Part shown: in pieces, positions 11,140 through 21,141 of the stretch
How the letters are laid out: every line of letters starts with the position of its first letter
Numbering within the stretch: position 1 is the stretch's first letter
NCBI GenBank assembly: GCA_964034945.1
Contig: OZ035962.1
Location: 18,586,530-18,650,529, forward strand
Length of the DNA: 64,000 bases
Direction: 5' to 3'
Source of the DNA: Chrysopilus asiliformis
Taxonomy: Eukaryota > Arthropoda > Insecta > Diptera > Rhagionidae
Notes under the pieces: model-generated
What the model saw: only the letters and a program-made list of their open reading frames with translations
Told to the model about the DNA's origin: nothing
The model's database searches: none
Position numbers and translations under genes: made by a program

Positions 11140-11420
11140 TTTCTTATTAAGCCTCCTCCCTAAGCAACCAACTATGTATAAAGCACTCATGCAAAATTGC
11201 ATTACAAACAATTTTCTCTCCCAACTGTTCGTTCAGATACGATGTACTGTTTTTGAGAAATTTGCAAAAAAAACTCTTTATTAGTATGAGGGAGGGGAGA
11301 AGGAGTGTTCCGATAGGACCTCCCATTTTACGAAAAAACGGCTCTGCCAAATTTCAGGTCTCCAGCTTAATTCGTTCTTAAGTTATCGTAACGACGGACA
11401 GGCAGTCTCTCTGTCTATAA
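11140..11420 (-). repeat. Relative of the 29428-29960 tandem repeat
   Basis: Read on the minus strand it has the same order as the 29.4-kb units: GGACC, a C/T-rich TCTCCCCTCCCTCATAC stretch, a TCTCAAAAACAGTACATCGTAT block and TGCATGAG. It is followed by AGTTATCGTAACGACGGACAGGC. A single diverged unit plus flank. Confidence 0.45.
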
Positions 11421-12040
11421 TTTTGCTGTGTGGTTAAAATATAAGTCTTGCCACTTATATTGTAACGGCATGTAATGAAAACGGATTTACTTGGGGACAA
11501 CTAACGACTTAAATGGTTTTTATCCTTATTTCCCATTGAAAATCCACAATAATTCCATCTAAAATTTATTTACTGACTATATCAATAAGTGTTTACCGGT
11601 CTCTCTGAGTTCTTATTTTTGATAAATCTTTTTTCTAGTACCATACACTTGATGGTCCGACGACTTAACATCGTAAGATATTCGAAAAATGGAAGAAGTA
11701 GAATAAGTTAAGTGGGATTTGTAATTTTTAGGTAAAGATCATTTCAAGTGTTTGGTACCAAAAGAGGGTAGAATTATTGACTTTAAATACTTCGATTTTT
11801 TATTTCATAAATTAGTATAATGGTATTGTATTAAAAGAAGAACTTTAAAAATAATTGTCATTCGACAATATTTTTGTATTGATTGTTCATTGCTTGTACT
11901 ATCCTTAAAACAATAAGTTAGACTAAAAAGTTTTTTTTTTTCAGAATCCTGTCAACCAAAGTAAAGGATGTGATTTCGAAAAAGCGAAGTTAAATTTTAA
12001 AATTCGGTATTCGTGACGGAGACCGACTAGAGAACGGGCA
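11421..12040. other. Unassigned AT-rich sequence
   Basis: No gene, RNA or repeat unit recognised. Confidence 0.3.
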
Positions 12041-12044
12041 GATA

Positions 12045-12440
12045 GAAAATTTCTGATCACTACGAGGTCCGTTTCAGGCAAAATTATGAGGATGTCCATC
12101 TGTCTGTCAGTCTGTCCGTTATACGTATCTTAAATAACTCGTTGATCTAGCAACATGAATTTTTTTCTAAATGAGTTTTAACAAAATCGTAGTTTTTTAT
12201 CAAAGTTTTGGAAAATTAACGTTAGCTGTAACGGGTACCTGCCATAAATTTTTTTTGAAAAAAAAAATAGTTTTTTGAAAATTTCTCGAAATCTATGCGT
12301 TTTTGAGAAAAAATTAATATAACAAGATTTAAAGGATATGAAATTGTCTACGTTTTTTGCTTTAATAGTTTATACGTACCTCTAACGGTTCTCAACATAT
12401 TTAAAAAAACAGATTTTAGAAAATATCTCGGCTTTTTGAA
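12045..12440 (-). repeat. Family B repeat (CTGT-containing), copy 1
   Basis: Matches the minus strand of 20258-20705. The order is a TCAGGCAAAATTATGAGGATG block, a CTGTCTGTCAGTCTGTCCGTT run, TCTTAAATAACTCGTTGA, GTAACGTTAGC-type sequence and TTCTCGAAA. The short CTGT run sits at the position that has expanded to hundreds of bases at 25468-25890 and 39932-40775. Non-coding. Confidence 0.7.
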
Positions 12441-12469
12441 AATCTCGAAAGCTGTTATGAAATTAAAAA

Positions 12470-12716
12470 AAAATTTTTAAAAAAAAGCTTTTATTAAAAA
12501 AGAATGCACTAAAAAGAAAAAAATAATTTTCTGGACGCTGTGTATCACAAATATAAAAGCTTTTAAAAAGCGAGATAAATTTTTATTTTATTGTTTTATG
12601 CTTTATCTCGCTTTTTAAAAGCTTTTATATTTGTGATACACAGCGTCCAGAAAATTATTTTTTTCTTTTTAGTGCATTCTTTTTTAATAAAAGCTTTTTT
12701 TTAAAAATTTTTTTTT
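12470..12716. repeat. Long perfect hairpin of family A, copy 2
   Basis: The left arm (about 12470-12578) and right arm (about 12602-12716) are nearly perfect inverted copies of more than 100 bp, with an AT-rich loop near 12590. Landmarks are GCACTAAAAAGAAAAAAATA, CTGGACGCTGTGTATCAC and AAAGCTTTTAAAAAGCGAG. A homologous hairpin lies at 41815-42010. It abuts the satellite monomers that start near 12745. Confidence 0.85.
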
Positions 12717-12744
12717 AATTTTTTTTTATTTTGTTCTTTTTAGT

Positions 12745-13315
12745 CTTCGAATATATATCCTTACATTTGAGATGTCCTTACAGGCTTTTTAACTTGAGAA
12801 TCGTATTCAGCGACCCCAAAAACCCCCAGAATAGATTTTTTTCCGGAAAATTCGGAGAAAGGGATAATCACGTTATCCTTACAGGACCTTCCGTTATCCT
12901 TACAGACTTTTTTATGGCAGATTCGGATTCAGCGACCCCAAAAACCCCCTGAATAGATTTTTTTCCGGAAAATTTGGAGAAAAGGATAATCACGTTATCC
13001 TTACAGGACCTTCCGTTATCCTTACTGACTTTTTAATGTCAGATTCGGATTCAGCGACCCCAAAAACCCCCAGAATAGATTTTTTTCCGGAAAATTTGGA
13101 GAAAAGGATAATCACGTTATCCTTACAGGACCTTCCGTTATCCTTACAAGGACGAAGTAGTGAAAATATTGTATTGTCATCGGACTTATATAAGTGTGCA
13201 AAATTTCAAGTCAATCGGACAAGTGGAAGTGGGTCAAAATTGGGTTGCAAAATTTGAATCTGACAGGCAGACAAACAAACAGACAAGATAGCGAGCTAAA
13301 TAAAAGCTTTTAAAA
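12745..13315 (-). repeat. Family A satellite monomers and CTGTC-type end, copy 2
   Basis: Three monomers share the core TTTTTTCCGGAAAATT; the CCGG sites are at 12843, 12965 and 13087, a period of 122 bp. Each monomer contains AGCGACCCCAAAAACCCC, GGATAATCACGTTATCCTTA and CAGGACCTTCCGTTATCC. The last is followed by the family end (GTATTGTCATCGGACTTAT, TCAAGTCAATCGGA, GACAGGCAGACAAACAAAC). Frames in it such as 12731-12952 and 13036-13257 recur because the period is not disrupted by stops; they are not genes. Confidence 0.8.
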
Positions 13316-13490
13316 ATGCATATCACCAGATTCAAAAGAAATGAAATTTCCTGTATTTTTTCCTTTAATGGTTTTCCTTTAACGGTTCTCAAGATATTTG
13401 AAAAAATGTTGTTTTTCATATATATTTTCCGAAACTAAATATGGCAGAGGAAAGTTTTGTGTTGACCACAACTGATATTTTTTTATAGTT
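13316..13490 (-). repeat. Family B repeat, terminal part
   Basis: AAATGAAATTTCCTGTATTT through GGAAAGTTTTGTGTTGACC and ACAACTGATATTTT matches the end of the 25466-26270 copy. It is joined directly to the family A end. Confidence 0.55.
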
Positions 13491-13534
13491 CCAGCCAGAG
13501 CTTAGGGGAAGACCCTTTAATGCCGAAGCACAGC

Positions 13535-13925
13535 TCAGGATGGTCGGAAGGACAAAAGGAAATCCCGGTTTATGTTCTCCTTGAACTTCTGCGGATTATA
13601 GTCCGGGAGAAACATTTCGGATGGTAGATCGTTCCAAAGTCTTGTTGTTCGCGGAATGTAGGAACTCCTAAACTTTACTGTACGAAAACGAAGGGGCTCA
13701 AGGAAGAAGTCGTGAGCGCGTGCAGCTGAACGAGAGGGTCTAGGGAAGATGTACCGTGGAGGAATAAGTTGGGAAATTTCGGTGGAACATTTCCCATGGA
13801 AGTATCTATAGAATATGCTGACTACCCCAACAGAGCGACGATGCTCGAGAGACGGTAATGAATCTGTCAAAGACTTGTCTCCAATCAGTCGGATCGCACG
13901 TTTTAGTATTTTTTGCCGGGAAAAA
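13535..13925 (-). pseudogene. LINE reverse-transcriptase C-terminal fragment (Jockey/CR1-like)
   Basis: The minus strand encodes about 130 residues resembling the tail of ORF2 in Jockey/CR1-type non-LTR retrotransposons, downstream of the catalytic core. Visible landmarks in order are RAIRLIGD, LPSLEHRRSVG, FYRYFHGKCS, IPPR, a TRLWNDLPSEMF motif and a terminal FKENINRDFLL. In these families such residues follow the thumb region of the polymerase. There is no catalytic FADD-type motif, endonuclease or ORF1, and the match stops abruptly near 13925. This is a 5'-truncated copy, as usual for LINEs. No poly-A tail is obvious, because family B sequence follows close to the 3' side. The clade is inferred from memory of the motif style. 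Confidence 0.65.
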
Positions 13926-14565
13926 TTGTTTTTTCTCGAAGATCAGCAATGCCACTCTAAAGTAGCTTAATTGATAGCTTGCAACAGATTTTTTGTTGTT
14001 GCAGTACAAAGTTTACTATTCATAAATATTTTAATATTTTTAATAAAGTTATTAATTGTCGTTATAAGATTTATTTTATTAATTTTCCTACAGTTGAAAT
14101 TAACTACACAACTAGCTTTCCGTATACCACATTTGCATCATTTAGAAATGTTGGTGCATTTGTAACCTGCAAGAATTTTCAGCCTTTGATCTTGACGCTT
14201 GAGAGGAAAGAAATAAAAATCTATTGAGTTGTTCGTTCACTTGTGTGGTGCAATTCATTGCATTTACAATACTTAGTAAAACTGCAAGCAGAGATCATTT
14301 TGTGCAATTCAAAAAGTGACAGGCAGGCGGTTGAATTATTTGATGAGCGTGTGATTTGCTTTTTAAATGGCAATAGTGTGGGATCGCCAGCAATTTAACT
14401 TGTTGATCATTAAAATAGGTGCGGTTTTAAGTTCTAGAAAGGAAAACTATTAAGTAGGTTGGCTTTATGACTGTGGATATACATAAGGCAATGCAACTAA
14501 TATAAAAATTTAAATTCAATAACAAGAAAGTTGATATTTATTTTTTTTCGCTACAGATTAACAAA
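13926..14565. other. Unassigned AT-rich sequence
   Basis: No gene or repeat recognised. Two overlapping open frames near 13971-14227 are AT-driven and lack domains. Confidence 0.3.
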
Positions 14566-14567
14566 TT

Positions 14568-14652
14568 ACAGTCGAAACCGCTTATGAGCACATCAATCGG
14601 GCTCGGAAAACTTGTGCTGCTAAGCGGGATGTGCTCTTAGTCGGTTTCCTGA
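14568..14652. mobile_element. pogo/Tigger-like MITE remnant
   Basis: TTACAGTCGAAACCGCTTATGAGCAC at the left is matched inverted by GTGCTCTTAGTCGGTTTC at the right. CAGT-starting ends with CCGCTTA-type inner sequence are typical of pogo-like elements with a TA target. The right end is degenerate, so this is an old copy. Confidence 0.45.
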
Positions 14653-14904
14653 TGAAAGCAGCAATAGCTCATGTGGATTACATCGAAATCAAAAGTTTGA
14701 AATAAACAAACATAGTTTGAAGTAAAAAAACGTAGATAAATAAATAAAATTTCTTCTCCATCAAGAAAAACCACCTAGCGATGAGATTATACTTTTCTTG
14801 CATAGTTGACTCTTCATTTTTTTTTGTACAAAATCACTATAGAACCTGGGAAGTTTTAGGACAGATCAATTTTTTAACCAAAGTTAAACTCCATTCAAAA
14901 AAGT

Positions 14905-14965
14905 TGAGTCAGGATTAGTATTCCGTAACTTGTTTCAAGCGTTTGTTTCGAGTTAGAAGAAAAAG
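14905..14965 (+). repeat. Single arm of the GTATTCCGTAAC hairpin family
   Basis: CAGGATTAGTATTCCGTAAC through TTTGTTTCGAGTTAGAAG matches one arm of the complete hairpin at 22752-22940. The second arm is missing. Confidence 0.7.
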
Positions 14966-15146
14966 TAGTACAAAATCTAAAATATCTCGATAACGGTAAA
15001 AATATCGCTTTATCGTAAAAGGCAAAAATGGAGAGATTTTTTTCTTTTCTCTAACTATTTTTACGGCGTTATGCAAGTAATTCGCTAAAATATATTTTTT
15101 ACTTTTTAATGAAAATATCTTAATAACGGTGAAAGATAGCGGATAA

Positions 15147-15633
15147 AGCAGGGTTTATACACAGCGAGTAACTCGCTGCGAGTAAAGAGAGGCAAGTAGT
15201 TTGCTTCGTTTACACGATGCGAGTAAATCGTTGCAAGTAGAATGACAGCCGAAGGAAAACATAACCTAAAATTTTCTGAGAAAAAATATCACGACTCTTT
15301 TTTGTGGAAAAATTTGCGAATTTCGACCTGAAACTGTTTGTTGCCGACGAGTTTTTTATATCCGTGTCGTTTTTTCCTTAAAATGTTACGACGTTTTCTG
15401 GCAAAGCAGCAAATATAAAATGAACCGAAACACACACACATAAAACCACCTCTTGTCTACACGGTTCCATGTTGTTGTATTGGTTTTTACTTGCTAGAAA
15501 AATAGAATGGCTTTCTATTATTTTTGAGAGAGAAGCGAGTATTCTCACACATATGCGAGCGTCGCACACTAGCTCAAATCGCGTGTATTTACGTCTACTT
15601 GCAGCGAGTTACTCGCTTCGTCTAAACCCTGCT
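15147..15633. mobile_element. PIF/Harbinger-like MITE with TAA duplication
   Basis: The 37-bp inverted ends start AGCAGGGTTTA and run through GCGAGTAACTCGCTGC. TAA is at 15144-15146 and 15634-15636. Copy 1 of the host repeat has an uninterrupted AGCGAATAATGG (minus strand) at this point, so the insertion is directly visible. A 3-bp TAA/TTA target and G/C-rich ends are characteristic of PIF/Harbinger. The 487-bp interior encodes nothing recognisable; the 63-residue minus frame at 15378-15569 has no domain. Confidence 0.8.
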
Positions 15634-15705
15634 TAAGGGTGAAAAACAAAATTGTGGTCTTCAATTTATCTCATAACCGAAAACTCAAACCACCGAAAAC
15701 TCATT

Positions 15706-15866
15706 GAGCCTGTTCACATTGGTTGAAATAGTCCGCCTAATTCTGACAGAAACTTGCAACATTTAGGCAAGGTGAGGAAGTTGGACTGAGCCCCACTTCC
15801 TCACCTTGCCTTAATGTTGCCAGTTTCTGCCAGAGGCGGCCTATTTCAACCAATCTTAACATGGTC
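15706..15866. mobile_element. GAGCCTGTTCAC family MITE, copy 2 (full hairpin)
   Basis: 161 bp flanked by ATT at 15703-15705 and 15867-15869, nested in family H. The ends read GAGCCTGTTCACATTGG and, from the right, GACCATGTTAAGATTGG. The interior is a hairpin whose arms carry GGCAAGGTGAGGAAGT and its complement around a short loop at about 15786-15795. It is a much shorter relative of 3751-4368. Confidence 0.75.
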
Positions 15867-16205
15867 ATTAGTTTTCGAAAGAATAGCAAAAAACTGATTT
15901 TTTTAAATAACGGTATATCTCGATACCGGTTTAAGATATCGAGTTATAGTAAAAGTCAAAAGTGTAGAAAATTATACTGTCTTCAACTTTTGTCATAGGT
16001 ATGACTACTAAAACGCATGTATTTTCCAAGGAAACCGCAAAAAAACTAAACTGCGATTTTTAAAAAGCCGCCATTTTGGCGACTTCTGTTTAATAGATTT
16101 CCACCAAAAGTTGATAGGATTGACCAATTCCAAACACGCCTTTAAAATTTCATGGCTCTAGCTCTATTAGTTTCTGAGAAATCTGTGAACTTGGTTGAAA
16201 CTGTG

Positions 16206-17831
16206 AAAATGCCGGCGAGAACCTCTCGAAATTTCTCGATAGCAGATTTCTCGATAGATAAATTGTTGCGCGTCTTCAATTTGCAATTCTCTTATTAGAT
16301 TTTTCCCGGCACCCAAAAGATTTCTCCTTTGAATCCAGGACTTAACCCAGCACTTTTTTTTGGCTGATTTTGTTTGTCTCTTTTTTATTAATTAGGATAA
16401 TCACACCTCCTACAACCTTCCTGTAGTGCGATGACATTTCGATTACTTTCCACTTTCAGTCGTGCATCACTCTCAAATGGACAGGGTCTGGAGAGATTTT
16501 CGCGAAAGTGCTTTCCGCTAGAAACTCGCCGAGAGCTTGCGATAAAAAAAATCGCCGAAAATAACTGTCAAATGGACAACCTCCTGTGAGTAACTCTCGA
16601 GAGTTTTTGAGAGTTACTCGCGTATTTACTCTCATGTGGATCGGCACCTTAAGAGTAGGACCTAATTTCCCTTTTAAGTAATTTACAACTCTCACAATAT
16701 AAGTTACTGACATTTTCTTAAGTAATTGTGGTATTCAACAAATTAGAAAAATCACAGTAATCTTTAAAGAAGTTGTGAAACTAAATTCTTGGCTTTAACC
16801 TCACTGGTTTCTGTAACCATTTTTTTTTAAATTTGAATGGCCGCGATACCTACGTACCAGTACATACACTTATAAAGCATGTAAGTAAATATTTTGCGCT
16901 TAATTGCCTATTGCTCATTGTTGTCGCCAATGTGATTTAGCGTCAAATTCAATTAAGCCAAACGAATTACTAAAGTTATTTGCTTAATCCAAACTGACAC
17001 CCGACGATATTTTAATCGTAATATACAAATTCAAGCCTCATTGGAATTTGTAACAGAAATATTTGTTATACTGGTCTCGTTCGACATTTTAATACGTTAT
17101 GTTATAGCATAACGCAACCTGGCGTTCGGCCTTTAAAGGCCGTTTCACATACCAAGTAGCATACCACTATGTCACATTACGAACCTTAATAGAAAGGACA
17201 GTTTTATGTTACACTTAAATAACTGTAGGGTAATTTCAAAATGCATACTTGAAGTCGATTTTATTTTTTTATCGAATGGTGCAGCTGCAACTTTATTAGC
17301 ATCTGTAGGTAGTAACATATTTTGCTTACTTGCTTGCGAGTGTAGAAACATAAGTCATATCCAAACTTTATAGAATATGAATGCAAAAACAAAAAATTAT
17401 ACTAAACTAGAAATTTTATGATCAGTATTTCAAAATTGACTATTTTAAATTAAAATTATATAGCAATAAAAACAAGAATGGGAGCCGGATTTTATTATCA
17501 CTATTTTTGCAAAGAATTTGATTGGAAAATTCATTGAGCATAAATGGATTTCCTTTAGCCAAGGGTTTCGTACATATTTCTTGTTTTGATGTTATAACTC
17601 ATTTTGTAATTCTTTTTAATTTTTATAATTATTGTGATTATGTAGTTTTGTATAATAATATTAGTTTAGTGGTATTTTCTATGGAAACAGACAGGCTTCT
17701 ATTATACCCCCTTCTGAATTTCGCGATCCTTTATTAATATCCTTTAAGGGTAACATGACTCCACATTCATTCTTCTTGCATACCACTCGTAATCTGTACT
17801 TGAGTCATGACTATTCCCAGCATTCGAGATA
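16206..17831. other. Unassigned sequence with small hairpins
   Basis: No gene recognised. The segment at 16460-16640 is GC-richer and repeats CTCTCAAATGGACAG-type words; it includes a hairpin of GAGTAACTCTCGAG with its complement at 16591-16622. A second short hairpin, CGTTATG...CATAACG, is at 17095-17114. Either may belong to unrecognised MITEs. Confidence 0.35.
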
Positions 17832-17833
17832 TA

Positions 17834-18345
17834 CTACCCAATAGCAGAATAGTTGGTCTAGCTACTCAAACGAATAGTTTTCTCAGTTGCATACCCCATA
17901 AATTAGGCAAATTGTTAAATATGTTATAAATTCTTTATATTTTCAAAAACTATGTATCTTAGAGTTTATTTTTAGAAAAAAAAGTAAAGATAATTCATTT
18001 ATTTAGACTAATTATACCGTTACAAAGATGAAACGATGGTGGCAAAATAATTAGTCTACTCCGGAATCGCTGCAAAATAGTTAGTCTATCATCTATTTTT
18101 ACCATTTGGTGACATCTCCTTTATTTTTAATTACATTATTAACTCTTTTTGGCATTGTATCTAACAATTTTTCACAATCCTCTGTTGTGAAAGAGTTCGA
18201 AATCTTTACAATACAGTCCTGAAGTTGAAATTGTGCGAACGAGATATGTTTTCAATTTTTTCTTCATTTTGCCCCACATAGCTTCAATTGGATTAAGATT
18301 CGGGCTGTTTGGGGGTCATTTCATCAAAGGAATTTCTTTTGTTTG
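17834..18345. repeat. Left arm of the palindromic Tc1-like element
   Basis: Inverted copy of 19047-19558. The inner boundary is where TTTCTTTTGTTTG continues into transposase sequence on this side but diverges on the other. It includes the in-frame TGA (minus strand, 18316-18318) that is also present in the right arm. Confidence 0.85.
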
Positions 18346-18985
18346 TACTCATGATGAAGTGGTTTTCGCAGAATGACAAGCAGCTCCGTCTTGTTGGAAT
18401 AAAACTTCTCCTTCTGGAGATTGAAGATTGGGGATTGAAGGCAGTAACTGAATTTCTAATATATCTTGGTATTTGACTGCATTGATTTTGCAATCAACGA
18501 AGCAAATATTTCCCATTCCGCGTCCTGACATACATCCCCACACCATAACAGATCCTTGAAACTTAACCTGTCGTTTAAAACAATCGCGATGTAAAGATTC
18601 ATTATTTTGACGGATGACCACATTTCTTTGGTAACCTACGCAAACCATAAATTTTAACTTATCACTCCAGATAATAAATCTCCAATGTCTTAAAGTCCAA
18701 TTGCGACGTTTTGAGGTTTTTCCTTCGACATATGAGGTTTTTCCTTCGCCTTACATAGTTAAATAATAATTATAATTTTAACGCAAGTTTACTTTTAAAC
18801 TTATGTTTACCTTGTAAAACTTATATCCTAGTTTTTTAATTTCTCTCCTGCATGTATCAACAGATAAGTCATTTCCTATTCGTGATCTCCAATTCACTGT
18901 TATGCCAGCAGTAGTTTCCCGCCGATTGTTTTTTATCAATCGTCACAAAATTTTTTTTTCTCGTTGAGTAGTTGAAGATGGCCGC
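18120..18985 (-). pseudogene. Tc1-like transposase, DD34E, 5'-truncated and with stops
   Basis: The minus strand encodes most of a Tc1-family transposase, the enzyme that cuts out and reinserts the element at TA. It starts in the second helix-turn-helix region and lacks the N-terminal DNA-binding start. In order one sees RNWTL...IIWSDK with the first catalytic Asp, VMVWGCMSGRG, LFQQDGAACHSAKT with the second Asp, and PNSPNLNPIEAMWGKMK with the Glu. There are 34 residues between the second Asp and the Glu. Two in-frame TGA codons replace expected Trp codons at 18349-18351 and 18316-18318. There is an 18- to 21-bp tandem duplication near 18720-18755 and stops upstream, and frame shifts occur towards the end. 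All three catalytic acids remain, but no full protein can be made. Confidence 0.85.
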
Positions 18986-19046
18986 CCTGTCTTCTTTTTT
19001 AACTTATTTGTTTGGTACTTTGACTAGCCAGCGACAATATTTTGCA

Positions 19047-19558
19047 GAAACAAAAGAGATTCCTTTGATGAAATGACCCCCAAACAGCCCGAATCTTAAT
19101 CCAATTGAAGCTATTTGGGGCAAAATGAAGAAAAAATTGAAAACATATCTCGTTCGCACAATTTCAACTTCAGGACTGTATTGTAAAGATTTCGAACTCT
19201 TTCACAACAGAGGATTGTGAAAAATTGTTAGATACAATGCCAAAAAGAGTTAATGATGTAATTAAAAATAAAGGAGATGTCACCAAATGGTAAAAATAGA
19301 TGATAGACTAACTATTTTGCAGCGATTCCGGAGTAGACTAATTATTTTGCCACCATCGTTTCATCTTTGTAACGGTATAATTAGTCTAAATAAATGAATT
19401 ATCTTTACTTTTTTTTCTAAAAATAAACTCTAAGATACATAGTTTTTGAAAATATAAAGAATTTATAACATATTTAACAATTTGCCTAATTTATGGGGTA
19501 TGCAACTGAGAAAACTATTCGTTTGAGTAGCTAGACCAACTATTCTGCTATTGGGTAG
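19047..19558. repeat. Right arm of the palindromic Tc1-like element
   Basis: Inverted copy of the left arm. Differences seen by eye include GATGTAATTAAA against the left-arm ATTACATTATT, AAAGGAATCTC against AAAGGAATTTC, and one base in the Glu-region block. Confidence 0.85.
19048..19290 (+). pseudogene. Duplicated 3' end of the Tc1-like transposase
   Basis: The plus strand encodes the Glu-containing C-terminal part only: TKEIPLMK, a TGA stop at 19074-19076, then PPNSPNLNPIEAIWGKMK and KTYLVRTIS. The catalytic Asp residues are absent. It is an inverted duplicate of the gene end on the other side, and it shares one of that gene's two TGA codons. That stop therefore predates the duplication or was spread by conversion. 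Confidence 0.8.
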
Positions 19559-19560
19559 TA

Positions 19561-19924
19561 AATAGAAATCTTGAATCTTACTATAAGCAGAATCTTCAGA
19601 AAGAATAAAACTAGAAATTGCTTACATTGATGTTTGAGAAAGGATTTGCATACAAAAATAAGTAATACTGAGCCTTTACTAAATAAGAACCACTTTCAGC
19701 AAGTGATTTTCATGTGTGCAAGGGCAGGGTATTACTGTGTTCCAATCTGGAGCAAGATGGTGAGATTACTAAGGAAAGATTACGAAAACGGAAAAATAAC
19801 AAATTCTATATATAAAAATTTGAAAAATTCAAATTAACACATTCATATTGCTATATTGAAAATAGTTTATGAAGAAAACAAATATTGCTGCTTAAATTTA
19901 ACAAATAAAAAGGTGTCGATAAGA
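19561..19924. other. Unassigned AT-rich sequence
   Basis: No gene or repeat recognised; one short open frame at 19634-19837 has no domain. Confidence 0.3.
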
Positions 19925-20080
19925 AAATACGCCGCAGGCGAGAAACAGCAATTCCCAGCCAAAGTTGAATTTGTTATACGTATTTAATAATAATTTTTTA
20001 CCATTTTATAAATATAAAAAAAAATCTGTAAATATTCGATTTGTTGGGCAATGAGCTCTCAAAAGATAACAATAATAATA
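19925..20080 (+). repeat. CGCCGCAGGCGAAA repeat fragment
   Basis: TACGCCGCAGGCGAGAAACA followed by CCCAGCCAAAGTTGAAT matches the front of the family seen at 10725-11090. The back half is lost. Confidence 0.55.
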
Positions 20081-20257
20081 AAAAAAAACATAAGAAAAGC
20101 TACAATTGATAGGAGCCAATCGTCCAAATACTATTTATGATGACACACAGAATATTTATTTTAAAAAATCCATTTGTATATAAGAGGTGGAAAGAGATGG
20201 TCCGATTGGTTTTTCATGTATGGAATGGTTATGTAAAATCATATTCTAAACACATTT

Positions 20258-20705
20258 CATCTTTATAAATTTTTCGATATGATGGAAAATTTTCAAAACA
20301 CCTCAGTTTTTTTTCAAATATCTTGAGAATCGTTAGAGATATGTAAAAACCATTAAAGCAGAAAACGCTAAAAGAATTATTTTCTTTCAATTTTGTTATA
20401 TTATTGTTTTTTCCTAAAAGCGCATGTATGTTTCTAATAATTGTATGGGAGTAACCCATTTTAGCTTACGTAATCTTTTCAAAAGTGTATAGAAAGCTAC
20501 GATTTTCTTAAAACTCATTTAAAAAAAATATTAAGTCGGTAGCTCATCGCGTTCTCGAGTTATTTAAGATACGTAAAACGTACAGACCGATAGACAGATT
20601 CACACGGACATCCTCATAATTTTGCCTGAAACGAATTTCGGGCTGATCAGAAGGTTTCTATCTGCCACCGTTCTCGAGTCTTCGAAAAAATCTAAAGAGC
20701 GATTT
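20258..20705 (+). repeat. Family B repeat, copy 3
   Basis: Full-length-looking copy. It contains AATATCTTGAGAATCGTTAG, TTAAAACTCATTTAAAAA, GCGTTCTCGAGTTATTTAAG, ACGTAAAACGTACAGACCGA, CATCCTCATAATTTTGCCTG and a CCGTTCTCGAGTCTTCGAAA end. The tetranucleotide run is minimal here. Other copies: 12045-12440, 13316-13490, 23465-23835, 25466-26270, 39610-40830 and 61425-62480. Confidence 0.7.
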
Positions 20706-20892
20706 GTCCTTTTGTATTTTTGAGAGGGGTAAGCAGAAAGGAAAACAGTGTACATTCTTAACTGCATATATCTCTCGTAATATTCTCTATCCAATATCAG
20801 AACCCCATTAAAATTGGTTTAATGATTTCATATTGACCGGGGGTCAGAAGGGGGAGAATATGTTGATTTTTTTTGTTTATATAGTCTTTAAG

Positions 20893-21141
20893 TGAGGCGT
20901 TAAAAGCTAGAGTGGACCAACCCACATAATCCAGTTTTTGAAGCTTTTCCACTTTTGTACTATTATTGACTGAAAATTTTTGGAAAAAAAAATTTCTGTG
21001 GACTTTATTACTCAATGTTGAAATGTTCTTTTGTGCATCCAAACATTTTTATCTAAAAACTCACTCGCAATAGTGATTCAAACACAAAAAAATTCACAAT
21101 TTCGACATGTGGGTTGGTCCACTCTAGCTTTTAACGCCTCA
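20893..21141. mobile_element. MITE with 34-bp TGAGGCGTTAAAAGCTAGAG ends
   Basis: TGAGGCGTTAAAAGCTAG and the following AGTGGACCAACCCACAT at 20893-20927 recur perfectly inverted at 21108-21141. The interior of about 180 bp is AT-rich and non-coding. The short duplication around it is ambiguous, so the superfamily is not assigned. The open frames crossing it on both strands arise from the inverted repeat. Confidence 0.7.

Larger units (their letters stand above)
14966..16205 (-). repeat. Interspersed repeat family H, copy 2 (two insertions)
   Basis: The minus strand matches 1190-1830. Removing 15147-15633 and 15706-15866 leaves about 590 bp, close to copy 1. Landmarks are AAAATATCTCGATAACGGTA, AAAGCCGCCATTTTGG and GACTACTAAAACGCATG. 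Confidence 0.75.
17834..19558 (-). mobile_element. Palindromic Tc1-like element (DD34E) with ~512-bp inverted arms
   Basis: The element is bracketed by TA at 17832-17833 and 19559-19560, and starts and ends with CTACCCAATAGCAG in inverted orientation. The inverted repeats are about 512 bp (17834-18345 and about 19047-19558) and differ at only a few positions. Each arm carries the 3' part and 3' flank of a transposase gene. The unique middle holds the rest of the transposase on the minus strand. Each arm contains three spaced motifs of the form ATAGTTRGTCTA or ATAATTAGTCTA (near 17850, 18047 and 18072), compatible with repeated transposase-binding sites of the IR/DR kind. The normal 5' end of the gene has been replaced by an inverted copy of the 3' end. 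The low divergence between arms suggests a recent event or conversion. Confidence 0.85.
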
